Positions 32,865 through 44,036 of a stretch of DNA of 64,000 nt are shown here, piece by piece. Each line of letters opens with the position of its first letter. Within the stretch, counting starts at the first letter, position 1. The stretch is from Vigna angularis. Its lineage: Eukaryota > Streptophyta > Magnoliopsida > Fabales > Fabaceae. The DNA is taken from assembly GCF_016808095.1 (NCBI RefSeq), contig NC_068978.1, forward strand, positions 29,337,306 through 29,401,305, in the 5' to 3' direction. The notes below the pieces were generated by a model that saw nothing but the letters and a program-made list of their open reading frames with translations, ran no database searches and was not told where the DNA came from. Both the position numbers and the translations under genes were made by a program.

Positions 32865-34242
32865 TGTTGAGACCTCGGCAAGCGTACCAGATCGTTCAAG
32901 TAATATAAAATGGTAAATCCAAGTATCATTTTCCCAAGAGATTTGTTTTGATTCACAGATTGATTAAAGTTTACTAATTTAGCGAATAATAAATGTAATT
33001 TTGTAACAAACTTAAGATTTGCATACAGATGAAATTAAAGTGGTAAAAACAGTCGAATTAAAGTTCACTGGGGTTGAAATTCAAATTCATCACTCCGGTA
33101 ATTTTCTACTAACACAATTCCTCAAAATTAAGCATCGACATTCTAGGCGCATGCAGCCATTGATCCCTCAGATGACAGTTCAGAATCACTCAAACTAAAT
33201 TACTAATCCCTTAGCTAATTCAGTTATCAGATTTGCCTTAAACACAATGTCACAGATGACTAAGAATTCCCTCCTATGTCTAGGACTCGAAATCCTTTAG
33301 CAGTTCTATCCTAGGTTCGCGGTCTCATACATTTCCCAATGATTTAACCGTTCAAATAGCTCAGATTCCCATCATAGGCATGAGTAATAAGGATAGAACA
33401 CATAACTCAAACAAGTTCATGCATTAATAGAGAAATTACATAGAAGTTCAGAATTTTACTCTCAACCCCAGTGAAATGGAGTTCTAGCTACACATATACA
33501 TCATAGAAGCGATAAAGCATGGATTGGACGGTGGAAATTGGTGGTTTTCCACCATGGAAGCACCTAGACATGAGCTCTGCAGCGACCTCTGGTCTCCTCC
33601 CCTCCAGACTTCTTCATTTCTGCCTCTGGATCGCGTTTTTAAAGAGAAGGGCCGTAAGTGATTTTTCGCTGGGCGACGAACGTACGTTCGCAGGGCGAGC
33701 GTCCATCGCTGGGCGAGCGTCAACTGTTGAGTCACGAGCGTTCGTTCGCTGGGCGAGCGTCCACCGCTCGCTGGACGAGCGTCCACCGCTCGCTGGACGA
33801 GCGTCCTCTCTTGTCGACGAGCGTCCTCGCTGGTCGACGAACGTCCTCTCGCTGGGCGAGCGTCCACTTGCTGGTCACGGGCGTTCACTCGCTGGACGAG
33901 CGTCCACTGCGAGCTGGACGAGCGTCCTCGCTGGGCGATGAGCGTCCACTCGCTGGGCGACGAGCGTCCACTCGCTGGGCGACGAACGTCCGTTCGCTGG
34001 GCGAGCGTTCGTTCAGGCTATTTGATCCTTCTGACTTCGGCAAATAACGCTCTCCAAGTCTGTGATAGTATCCAATCCTTATTCTACTACGAAATAAGCA
34101 AACAAAAGCATCAAAACACACTTAAACAATCAAAACTATATTTACATCAACAATTATATACTTTTCATGAGAATTAACACTAAAACTCACTCAAAAGCAC
34201 GACAATTTAAGCAACAAATATAAGCAAAGTTCACACCTATCA
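32865..34242 (-). repeat. 5' LTR of element B
   Basis: 1378 bp. Same ends as 27290-28770, but the minisatellite (about 33665-34015) is about 100 bp shorter. Confidence 0.88.
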
Positions 34243-34835
34243 ATCATCACGCTTCTGGATTCCTCTTGAAGCCTCAATCAAATTTATCATTGATGGAATA
34301 TTTCTTGCATCATGGAAGCAGACGAGAATCCTCAGTTGTATATTTGCATTTTTCCTCCCAATTGTTCTATATTTGTAGTCAGTTATTCCTCCCCTCCTTG
34401 CAGGCTTATACACGGCCATCACAAGAGGAGTGGTGATGAAGGTAGTGAAAACAGCCATAAGAACCATGATGGCGAAGGTCTGATCATTCAAAACATGGAA
34501 ATGCATATTTTTAATATTTCACGGTAATAGATAGGAAAGTGCACCTTATTAAACTGATTATATGGAACACTAAGATCAAGAAAATTGAAACTACCTTTCT
34601 ATCTTTGCCAATGTTCAGGACTATTAATTCAATTAGGCCTTTGCAATTCATTAAGAACCCCAACACCAGAGCCTCGTTAAGAGGTAGTTTACATAGAAGG
34701 GAAACAACAAAAGTCCCAAGAATCTTTCCAAAAGAAGTTGTAAATATAACAAAAGTCAGAAGACCCCATGATTCCAACCCCTTTATGATGGCTCACCCAT
34801 TTGAAAATTGGAGGGACAATATTGTATAATTGGTA
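34243..34835 (-). pseudogene. Captured CHX antiporter, first segment with retained intron
   Basis: Minus strand: [61 protein letters not shown], then an intron of about 100 nt (34495-34594, donor GTAGTT). Next comes VLNDQTFAIMVLMAVFTTFI...RNIPSMINLIEASRGIQKRDD. These are the last transmembrane helices and the start of the C-terminal domain of a CHX antiporter. The expected acceptor reads CCAT|GTTTTG instead of CAG|GTTTTG, so splicing is probably lost. Keeping an intron means capture happened at the DNA level, as in Pack-MULEs, not through a retro-copy. Confidence 0.85.
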
Positions 34836-35065
34836 GAAGAGAGAGAAGAAGAATAGTAGAAGAGAGAAAAAACCTGCTAAAACCTGCCTTGCACAGAAAA
34901 AGTAGAAAAGAGAGAAAAATAGTTAATGCCGTTTGTACAGATTTAACGGAAGGGATTTCATTGATGCAAATTTTATTAAGTGAGGATGTAATTGACGCAC
35001 TTTTTAAAGAATGGACTAATTTGACATTTTCGAGCGAAACTGGGGACAAAATAGGGTATTAAGCC
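34836..35065 (-). repeat. Right terminal inverted repeat of the Pack-MULE
   Basis: Reverse complement of 19754-20000 with a few substitutions and a short indel in the CT-rich part. Confidence 0.88.
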
Positions 35066-35074
35066 TAAATGATT

Positions 35075-37918
35075 TTAGTGACGCGGGCATTTTAATATTA
35101 CCATGTATTTTTTAAATAAATGAAAAACCTAATACAATCTTTCATGCGTTCTGAATTGCTCACCAGAATCTAATCCATGCATCATATTGGTTGAAAAAGA
35201 CTTTTAAGCCGGTTTTTAAATCGGTACAAAAATATCAAAGATAAAAAGTATTTGACTTTATATACCAATTTTGCAATTGGTATAAAAATAAAGAGAATGA
35301 CAAATTTGTATACAATTTATACTTTTTTATATCGCTAACCAACTAGTATAAAAAGTATAACATTCTATATTGGTTAGCATTGCCACTAGTATAGAAAATA
35401 ACAATTTTTATAGTGGTTAAGACTTTAACCGGCATAAAAGCATGACTTTCTATACCAATTAGTATTCGAATCAGTATAAAAAATTAATTTTATATCGATT
35501 AATGTTAGAACTATAAAAAGTTATGTTTTTTTTAAATAGCAGGTTTGTATGTGATACCTATCACATACATGCCTATATAAAACTCAAACAGGTAGAATCT
35601 TAGAACAATGCAGATATATTAAAGGAATAAAATAATGACTACTTCCTACTGTTTACACATCTAATAATACTTTCTAACTTCATCAAATAATGAACACTTT
35701 GAGTAAACTTATACTCATAAATACTTAGGAGGTTGGTTATAAAATGTTGAAATTACCAAATTCTATGAGTCAACAACGTTTGTGGATATGATTTTCTGCG
35801 TATGCATCATCATATAATATATGCACTCAAAGCTCCCTAGTTGATGCGAACACTACAGGTTAAATTCATATAATATCATAAACTTTATAGTTGTATTTCA
35901 AGAGTGTGAAATATTAACTACTTATAATTGACTCAATGAAGTGAAAATTCTTTTCTAAAGCAATATGTGTTCCATGTAACCTCGAATAAGCCTCAATCAC
36001 TCTTTAAAAATTAAATGTAAAATGAAATTTGTGTCTAGTATGAAACTTAGTAAAATTAAATTGTGTACACAACAATTTAAATTATTAATAAACTTACGCT
36101 TGAATTGTACTTTTGATTGTCAAAGTGTTAGGTTTCTTGTTTAATGAACACAAGAACCATAAGAGATTATTGAGGAAGTGTATTTTGAATTGCTAGTAGC
36201 CGTTGTAGATTCAGACAATATTAATGTCAAATAAGATTTACATCAATAGAATTTAATTTATAAAAAAAACATATTATTGTAAACAAGGTGTTAAGTAGAC
36301 TTATTTCTTTTCTCTTTTGAAAGGCCTCTAATAGGTATTTTTGCACCTCTTCACCTTTATTACCAACTCATTGAATGAAAACAGGGACAATAAATTCATA
36401 TATGTGATTATTCTTCTTCTTAATACTCATATGATGTAAATACCTTAAACGTAGAAAATTAATAATGTTAGAATAACGTATTGAAAAAAAGAAAACATTC
36501 ACTAAACAACAATTTTTTTAGTGTTTATAAATTAATATTTAAATTAGTTATTATAATAAATAATTATTTATCATCTTTCAAATTGATTACAAGGTTTTCT
36601 TGTAATGTTTATTATATGAATCCTTGCACTCATGCTAAAAGTAGACTAAAGAAAATAAACAACATAACTTAATTAGTTATTTAATATTAATGAAGAAAAT
36701 CACAACAAGTGTGTTTAATAGTTTAATAAAAGTAACTCATAAATTAATTAACTAATTGTTAATAAATGAGCTTCATGAATTAAATGAGCTTTATAAGTTT
36801 TTACCTGATAAACTAAAATTTTAAATTTTTATACACAAAAATATATCATTCTATAATTATGATTTTGATTTTTTTTAAATCATCAAATTTTTAATAAATA
36901 TTTTAGTACTTTTGTTTTTCTAATAGTTGTTTAGGTTTACTACACAAGTCATTTTATTTAATGAGTTGACAAAATATATATTATTGAGAAACGTTATTTA
37001 TATCAATTTGTTAAATATTTTTAATCTGAATTGTCTAAAAGATTAAAAAATATATAAAAATATTACAAATAGGATAATAATTAATTATGAACTTAAAATA
37101 AGTAACAATATAGATAAAAAAATTATAGATAATAAGAAATTAAAATATAAGAGGCAATCTCACACACACACGCAAAAGGTTAAATAAGTTTTACGAATTA
37201 GAAATAATAATCTAAAAATTAGAAATTAGATCAAATAGTTTATAATAAGTTAAAAATCATAAAATAAATTATTAAACAACCTTTACGTTGTACATCACTG
37301 TAAATTTTAATATCTCAATTATGCATGTTCGTTATAGTTAATTTATCATTTATCATCACAATCATGTTAAAACAAAACAAAACCATGGATAGAAAATCAA
37401 ACAAATATTAAAAAAAGAAACATCTTTTTTACAAAAAATAATAATGCAGGACGATCTATGATCTATCTTACATTTGACCAGTAAAACGTAAACTCGACTC
37501 ACACACATAAAAAAAAGTGAGTTAATTTCTTTGACACCCATATAAAAAATTATTTATTTTGTAATTTTCTTTTTCAATTATAATATATAAAATATCGTAT
37601 TTAATAACCTTATTTTTAATTAAATTACTTTACTTAAAATAAATAATATTTTAATTTTATAATTTTTAACTAGTAAATACTATTCTTTTAGAAATAATGT
37701 ATATAATTAAAAAATAACGACTAAATTTCAAATAATTGTCAAACAAAACTGAAAATTAATGTCAGCCCGAAAACAACAGGTTATGCATAACAAGCTTAAT
37801 CAAACCAATGTGCTAAAATGTTCATGGCACTTACAGACGTACGAATCAGCCATGGTCCACCCACATTTAAACTACTAAAATAAACTATTTTAAGTTTAAT
37901 TAAATTAAACTAGTTAAT
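35075..37918. other. AT-rich intergenic region with a palindromic repeat patch
   Basis: No gene seen. 35180-35520 is built from repeated, often inverted TATACCAATT/AATTGGTATA and TAACC(A/G)..AGTATA words, like the subterminal part of a decayed DNA transposon. I cannot place its ends. The rest is very AT-rich. Confidence 0.4.
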
Positions 37919-40910
37919 TGTAAGGCCCATGTTAATTTTATTTTATATATATATATATGCTTATGTATTAGTATTTTTACTTTATTAAAAAAAAAATTTG
38001 GGGCCATCTGACGTTGTCGGGGAGACGTGGACAGTTACCAAATTCCACTTCCACCGTCCCACCTCCTATCATTCCCCAATGAGAGCTACCGACAGAGCAA
38101 AAGTGTTTGCCAATTTAAGATAGCTTTGACCTTCATCTCCAGCACCGAACCCCACCAGCCTTCACCTCCAACTCTTGATCTCCAAGATCTAAAACTTCAA
38201 ACTCCATTCTATGTCACCCACTTCTTGTATTATTTTAGAGTGCAATTACGGGAGGGAGTAAAGGAGAGGGTCTCATTTTTGGCACCAGGGAGAGCAGCCA
38301 CACGGAAGGAACCCATTCTTTCTCTCTCTAAAACTTTATCTCCAAAATTCTCTCGCTTCTCTCTAGAATTCCAGCACCTTGAACCATAGGAATTCAATTC
38401 TGATGCTACCATGGCCTCCACGGAGTAGAGGGCTTCATTTCAACCGAACGTTTTCGTCGTTCCGATCGGGGCAGAGTCCTTGGTTGTAGGATGGTTGTGC
38501 TTGGAGAAAACCAGGTAAGGGGAGCTAGATCTGCTTCTAAAGATTGTGGGAATAATATGTTTGAAATCATATTATGATTGGTTGATGAATAATTTTGTGT
38601 TTAGAGTATCCTTCTTTGCTATGAATTCGTAGGAGTGATTGTAGAACTATACTGTTGCAAATCTGGGAAAAAGGGGTGAAAGAATGGAGTTTTCTGGGTT
38701 TTCTGGAATCTGGTGCGATTCTGCATAATTCTGCAGAACGCGCGTACGTCCAATTTTGGTGAGTCAAAATTGGACGTTCGTCCAATTTGCTCGACCAATT
38801 AGTGGTCGGCCAAAATAGTATGAGCGTTCGGTTTTGGTGTTCTAAGGTAACGAGCGTTCGCGTTCGTCCTTAGGTAAAGTTAGAAATATATTGGACGTTC
38901 GTCCAAACTGTATACAGCGAATTAGTAAATTTAGGCGTTCGTCCTTAATTAAATATTCTAATGAAGAAATCTGTAGCGTTCGGTCTAGATGTTCCTTGTC
39001 CTCAGATAGCGAACGTCCATAGGTTGTAGCGAGCGTTCGGTCTTGATGTTCCTTGTTCTCAGATAGCGAACGTCCTTAGGTAGTAGCGAGCGTCGGTCTT
39101 GATGATAGTTTTTTTCTCAGGTAGCTAGTGTTCGATCTAAATTTGGTACCATGAGGTTTAGTTTGAATACGTTCGGTCAGTACTTTAGGTGTTTGGCAAA
39201 GTACGCTAGATGTTCAACTAAGACTCAAAACGTTCGTCCTTATAATGTTAGGTTAAATGGATTTCAAGCTTAACGTTCGTCCTTATAATGTTAGGTTAAA
39301 TGGATTTCAAGCTTAATGTTCGTCCTTATAATGTTAGGTTAAATGGATTTCAAGCTTAACGTTCGTCCTTATAATGTTAGGTTAAATGGATTTCAAGCTT
39401 AACGTTCGTCCTTATAATGTTAGGTTAAATGGATTTCAAGCTTAACGTTCGTCCTTATAGTGTTAGGTTAAATGGATTTCAAGCTTAGCGTTCGACCAGT
39501 GTTCGTCCAAACAGTGATGAATTCAATATGGTGTCTAATGGTTTAGCGTTCGGCCTAAGTAATTGATCTTAGCGTTCGGCTCAGTAGTGTTGAATCCAAC
39601 ATGGTGTTCGGTTTTAAGCGTTCGGCCTAGTGTTTGATCTCTCAGTGTTCGTTCTAAGAGTGTTCGGTCAATATGGTGTTTTGAGTTTTTAGCGTTCGGC
39701 TCAATAGTACATGATCTCCTAGCGTTCGTCCAAATAGTATTCAACCAAATAGCGTTCGGTCAATTAGAGTTCGACAGATAGCGTTCGGTCAGATGGCGTT
39801 CGTTCAAATAGTGATCAGTATAGAACGTTCGGTCAGATTGGGTTAGATCTCATAGCGTCCGTCCAAGTGTTGTCGGTCTTATAGGGTTTGGTGAATAGCG
39901 GTATCCAGTAGCGTTCGTCCAGTAGCGTTCGTTCTGTAGCGTTCGTTCAAAAGAGTTCGGTGAATAGTGCTCATTCAAATATTATTTTTCAAATGGTGTT
40001 GGATTCTGAGTTTGAATTAAATTATGTGTACAAATGTTTGGAATATATACTCTGAGGTAAATTATGTGAAAAATATGTGAATGCATGAGATATGATAAAA
40101 TTACTGTCATGAATGTATTTTATGATGTTGATATGAAATTATGCATCTGATCATGATATGTGTATTATGGGGAGATTTTGTAATGGTGTAATGTGAGTTG
40201 AGGAATATGAGTATGGTATGAATCTCATGGAGAGATTCTATAATATTATGATATTAGTGTATATGTTGATGTTGAGGGTCCCGTAGTTGGAGGTTATCCT
40301 GATACTCTAATAATCATCCAGTCTCATGTAGAGAAGGATGAATTATGTGGTGAGAGGAGCAGGAGGTCCTGGTCTATGTGCCGGTTTTGGACATAGTGAG
40401 GGGACTAACCTTGTGAATGATATGAAGTATGTTGAAAGTGTATTTGTAAGAAAAAGTAGAAGTCATCACAAGTGCATAACCTCCCGTGACCGCTCATCAA
40501 CGTATCATCCGGATGAGTGTCTAGTAGGAATTGTGGTATGATGGTAAATGAGGATGTCTGACATAAATTTTATATGATGTTTATATCAAAGCATTTATGC
40601 ATGTTTTATAACTATTGTGTTGCATGTTAGCTCACCCTTACTTGTTTGTTTGTGCCGGAAAATCTTTTTGCGATGATCGTATAACGTATTTGTTATACGG
40701 GACCAGATGAAGGATTGTCGCGTGATCATGTGCAAAGGAAGGAAGAGATGGAAGAACAAATTAGAAGGATTCAATGTTATCTTTGCAGTCAACTCTGAGC
40801 TTAAATCTTATATATAGATTCAAGTATGAGGTTACGGAGTGTTACCGTAAATGTATTATTACAACATTTAAAATTTTGAATTTTAAAGGGTGAATTTTTG
40901 GGATGTTACA
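37919..40910. mobile_element. 3-kb solo LTR (Ty3/gypsy type, probably Tekay/Del-like)
   Basis: Begins TGTAAGGCCCATG and ends GGGATGTTACA, with TGTAA/TTACA inverted ends. Flanked by a perfect 5-bp duplication TTAAT (37914-37918 and 40911-40915). No coding region. The interior (38700-39990) is full of GCGTTCG(G/T)(T/C)C words and has a 43-bp tandem array. An LTR of about 3 kb with a TGTAA...TTACA border suggests the Tekay/Del chromovirus group (inference). It sits directly upstream of PG copy 2. Confidence 0.82.
39231..39488. repeat. Six copies of a 43-bp tandem repeat
   Basis: Unit starts at 39231, 39274, 39317, 39360, 39403 and 39446, with a decayed seventh at 39489. Each unit has CGTTCGTCCTTATAATGTTA and GGTTAAATGGATTTCAAGC. 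Units differ by one or two bases. Confidence 0.95.
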
Positions 40911-41071
40911 TTAATAACTTAATAGTATTAATAAAGATATTAATAAAGAATTTAATTTCTTATTAATGGTATTGCTTTATGACGTATGTTTAATAATTTG
41001 TATGCTTTAAAAAAATACGTTTTAATTGGGTACTTGCTCTAGGTTCCTATACATCTCTCATGGACGCCTTC

Positions 41072-41081
41072 TATATATATA
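41072..41081 (+). promoter_or_regulatory. TATA box of PG copy 2
   Basis: TATATATA about 105 bp before the ATG at 41185; about 160 bp after the end of the solo LTR. Confidence 0.5.
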
Positions 41082-41511
41082 ATGAACCCATCACGTTTGG
41101 TTCACAGAAAACAAATCACCATAGTCATCTCTCCAAGTATTAATCTTCCAAAGAAAATTCACCAAAAAAAGAGTAAGAAAAATAATGCAAAGTCTAATCA
41201 CTTGCTCTATGATTCTTGCTTTAATTTCAGCATGTTTTGGAAGCAATGACGCATCTCATAATGTGATGGATTTTGATGCTGTGGGAGATGGAAAAACAGA
41301 TGATTCAGCAGTAATTCTGTTTCTATTTCTCTTTTTTTTATTATTTCTAATTTCAAAGCATATATTATTGTAGTTTTATTTACAAGATTTTGATGTGATG
41401 TAGCATTTGATTTGGCCTATAATAAGATAATTGGTGTTAGGCATTTTTGAAAGCATGGGAAAGTAGTTGTGGAGCACAAGGGACGCCAACGTTACTAATT
41501 CCAACAAACTA

Positions 41512-43595
41512 TGTCTTAAATAATGAGAATCATCATTCAAACCAAGTATTGAGATTGCAATGCAGAGGAAAAAAATATAAAAGCAAAAATAGTTTGTGTA
41601 TTATCCTTTATCTACATAATACAGATACAAATATTTATACATTAAAATTATAACAAAATTAGTTATAATTCTATCTAATCTACCAGCTATATCAACATAA
41701 TAATAACAAACAGAAATAATAACAAGCAAGATTTTAAATCCTAACAAGATATTAAATCCTAACAAATATTAAATCCTAATAGCCCCCTCAAGTTGGAGAA
41801 TGAATGTCAATCATTCCCAGCTTGGAAACCAGAAATTTGAAAGCTGCGGGAGGAAGGCCTTTTGTGTAGATATCAGCTAACTGACATGCAGAAAGAATCA
41901 GCAGTAGTTTAAGTAAGCCAAAAGAAAGTTTTTCCCTTACAATATGACAATCTATTTCAATGTGCTTCGTGCGTTCATGGAAAACCGGATTTGCAACAAT
42001 ATGAAGGGCATATTTGTTATCACAGAACAAGGCTACTGGTTGTTGAAAAGTTACGTGAAGATCCTGTAGAAGAAAAGTTAACCATTGAATTTTGCAAGTA
42101 GATATGGCAAGAGCTATGTATTCAGCTTCTGAGGAACTTTTGGATACAGTGGCTTGTTTCTTCGATTTCCATGAAATAAGTAAGAAGCCAAGATAGATAG
42201 AGTAACCAATGATACTTTGTCTGGTATCAATGCAGCCTGCCCAATCAGAATCACTGAAGCCTTTCAACTGTATGATGTTATTGCTGGGAAAGAAAATCCC
42301 TTTTCTAGGAGCACCTTTAAGGTATCTAAGAATCCTGAAAGCTGCTTGTTGATGATCTGCGTTGGGATTTGAGAGAAATTGACTTAGTTGTTGTACTGCA
42401 AATGAAATATCTGGTCTAATGTTGGTGAGATATAACAATCTACCAATCAATCGTCTATAAGAAGATGAAGCTGCATCATTTAGAGGTTGGCCAGAATTTG
42501 TGCTGAGATTTGTATGATAGTCACAAGGAGTGGAAACGGGCTTAGAGTTTAAGTAACCTTCATCTTTGAGAATGTCGAAAGTATATTGTCTCTGGGAAAT
42601 GGAAATACCTTCTTTGTTTCTAGCCACTTCAAGACCAAGAAAGAATTTAAGATTGCCAAGGTCTTTAATCTTAAATGTTGCGTCAAGAAGATGAGTAATA
42701 TGAGTGATTTCTGTGAGATCATTTCCTGTAAGCACTATATCATCAACATAAACCACTAAAATAGTGACATTGGAATCAGAATGTTTGGTGAACAAGGAAT
42801 GATCAGATGCAGATTGGAGAAAGCCATTAGATAAGAGGAAATCAGATAAACGAGCATACCACTGTTTGCCTGCTTGTTTAAGACCATAAAGTGATTTTTG
42901 TAACTTGCATACTTGATTGGGTTTGATACAGTTGAGCTCTGGAGGAGGTATCATATAAACTTCTTCATTTAATGTACCATGAAGAAAAGCATTATTAACA
43001 TCTAGTTGTTTAAGATGCCAATTATGTACTGCCGCAAGAGCTATAACCAATCTAACCGTTGTGATTTTAACCACGGGAGAAAATGTATCTAGGTAGTCTT
43101 GACCTTCAATTTCAGTGTAACCCTTGGCTACTAATCTGGATTTATATCTTTCAATGCTTCCATCAGCCTTGTGCTTGATTTTGAAAACCCATTTGCAGCC
43201 TACAGCAGTTTTGTCAACAGGTAAATCTGTGATTTTCTAAGTGTTATTTCTGGCCAATGCAGCAAGCTCATCATCCATGGCTCTAGTCCAGTGAGGATAT
43301 TTGGATGCCTCATAATAGATCTAGGCTCAATGTTAGCAGAGATATGCATAATAAATCGATAATAAGGTGCTGCAAGTTTCTTATATGAAATGACAGAAAC
43401 AAGAGATGTTTGATACCTGGAGAATGAGAGGTAGTTGATGCATAAGAAGTTTCAAATTCAGATAATCTTGAAGGTCTGTTTTTCTGTCGGGTGGATCTTC
43501 TAATATTAGGAGCTGGTAGAGTGGAAGGTGAACTGGGTGGAGAAGGATGCGAAGGATTTGTATGAGGTGTGTGCATACATTGGTCTTGTCCATTT
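41512..43595 (-). mobile_element. Ty1/Copia element, 5'-truncated, inside PG copy 2
   Basis: Minus-strand order: proline-rich linker (about 43590-43420), reverse transcriptase, RNase H (ends 41788), polypurine tract (AACTTGAGGGGGC near 41772-41784), and a 3' LTR of about 260 bp ending near 41512. The LTR has a TATAAATA-like box and an 18-bp TTAGGATTTAA(T/A)ATCTTG repeat at its start. Gag, protease, integrase core and the 5' LTR are missing, along with the PG exons that should flank them. This is an insertion followed by a deletion that joined the element interior to PG intron 6. Confidence 0.85.
41788..43420 (-). pseudogene. Copia reverse transcriptase-RNase H
   Basis: RT blocks: WVFKIKHKADGSIERYKSRL and VAKGYTEIEGQDYLDTFSPV upstream of 43074; then KQLDVNNAFLHGTLNEEVYM, SLYGLKQAGKQWY, the catalytic YVDDIVLTG and LGLEVARNKEGI. 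RNase H: SDSDWAGCIDTRQSIIGYSI, SWKSKKQATVSKSSSEAEYI and TKHIEIDCHIVREKL. It ends LADIYTKGLPPAAFKFLVSK. One nonsense codon near 43239, where a Trp is normally found (NNT*KITDLP). Integrase is absent. Confidence 0.88.
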
Positions 43596-44036
43596 TTTTC
43601 AGGTTGGAATTGGTTGTGCATAGCAAATCACTTTTGAGGAAATAACGTTAGTAGAAACCGTTACCCAATATTTATTGATAAAAACTATGGCAGTTATCCT
43701 TCAACGGTATTCACTTAATTATTCAACTTCTTTCATTTTTAATCTTTTTCTTTTTATATAATTTTTTATTTATTATTAAAGTTGGATTTTGAATTGTATA
43801 CGAAACAGGATGAAGAAGTAGAAGTGAGTGGGATGACATTCAGAGGGTTTCAAGGAACATCCTTTGATGGCAAAGCTATAACCTTAGACTGTGGACAATC
43901 AGGTTGCTACAACATCGTATTGGATCAAATAGACATTGTTTCTTCTCTACCAGCAAAGCCAGCCTGTTGTTCTTGCAATAATGCCCATGGAACAGTTACA
44001 TCTACTGTTCCAAATTGTTCTTGTTTATTGCCATGA

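Larger units (their letters stand above)
27290..34242 (-). mobile_element. Athila-like gag-protease LTR retrotransposon B, decayed
   Basis: Opposite orientation to element A. LTRs 27290-28770 and 32865-34242; duplication ATCAT (27285-27289 and 34243-34247). PBS TGGCACCGTTGCCGGGGA on the minus strand (32841-32858) and a polypurine tract next to 28770. Related to but clearly distinct from element A: the LTR ends are similar, the LTR interiors differ. Several nonsense codons in gag. LTRs differ by several substitutions per 100 bp at the start and by about 100 bp of minisatellite, so it is older than element A. Confidence 0.9.
19754..35065. mobile_element. Mutator-like element (Pack-MULE) carrying a CHX antiporter fragment, with two nested LTR elements
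   Basis: Both ends begin GGCTTAATACC(T/C)TATTTTG on their own strand and stay more than about 90% alike by eye for roughly 240 bp. The element is bordered by a perfect 9-bp direct repeat TAAATGATT (19745-19753 and 35066-35074). Long terminal inverted repeats and a 9-bp duplication define MULEs. No transposase is seen. The cargo between the TIRs is the C-terminal half of a host cation/H+ antiporter gene, split by two later LTR insertions. Without those insertions the element would be only about 2 kb, a usual Pack-MULE size. Confidence 0.88.
41185..44036 (+). pseudogene. Polygalacturonase copy 2, gutted by a Copia insertion and deletion
   Basis: Close copy of PG copy 1. Intact are exon 1 (41185-41310; signal-peptide-like MQSLITCSMILALISACFGS, then [12 protein letters not shown]) and the start of exon 2 (41441 to about 41513). 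Next come about 2.1 kb of minus-strand Copia sequence, exon 7 (43603 to about 43706) and exon 8 (43809-44036). Most of exon 2, exons 3-6 and their introns are gone, including all NTD, DD, GHG and RIK catalytic blocks. Exon 7 also has a nonsense codon (AAG to TAG at 43621-43623) and a 1-base deletion near 43659. No active enzyme is possible. Exon 8 differs from copy 1 by only a few bases, so the decay is recent. Confidence 0.92.

Noticed and set aside
34312..35062. Plus-strand ORFs over the CHX segment and MULE end
   Set aside because: Antisense shadows of the CHX exons and the inverted repeat.
19754..35065. A resident, functional CHX antiporter gene with very long introns
   Set aside because: The gene lacks its N-terminal half and has frameshifts and a lost acceptor; it is enclosed by 240-bp inverted repeats with a 9-bp duplication, and its interruptions are LTR elements with target duplications.
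39231..39488. CRISPR-like array
   Set aside because: Units are adjacent 43-bp tandem copies without unique spacers, in a plant LTR.
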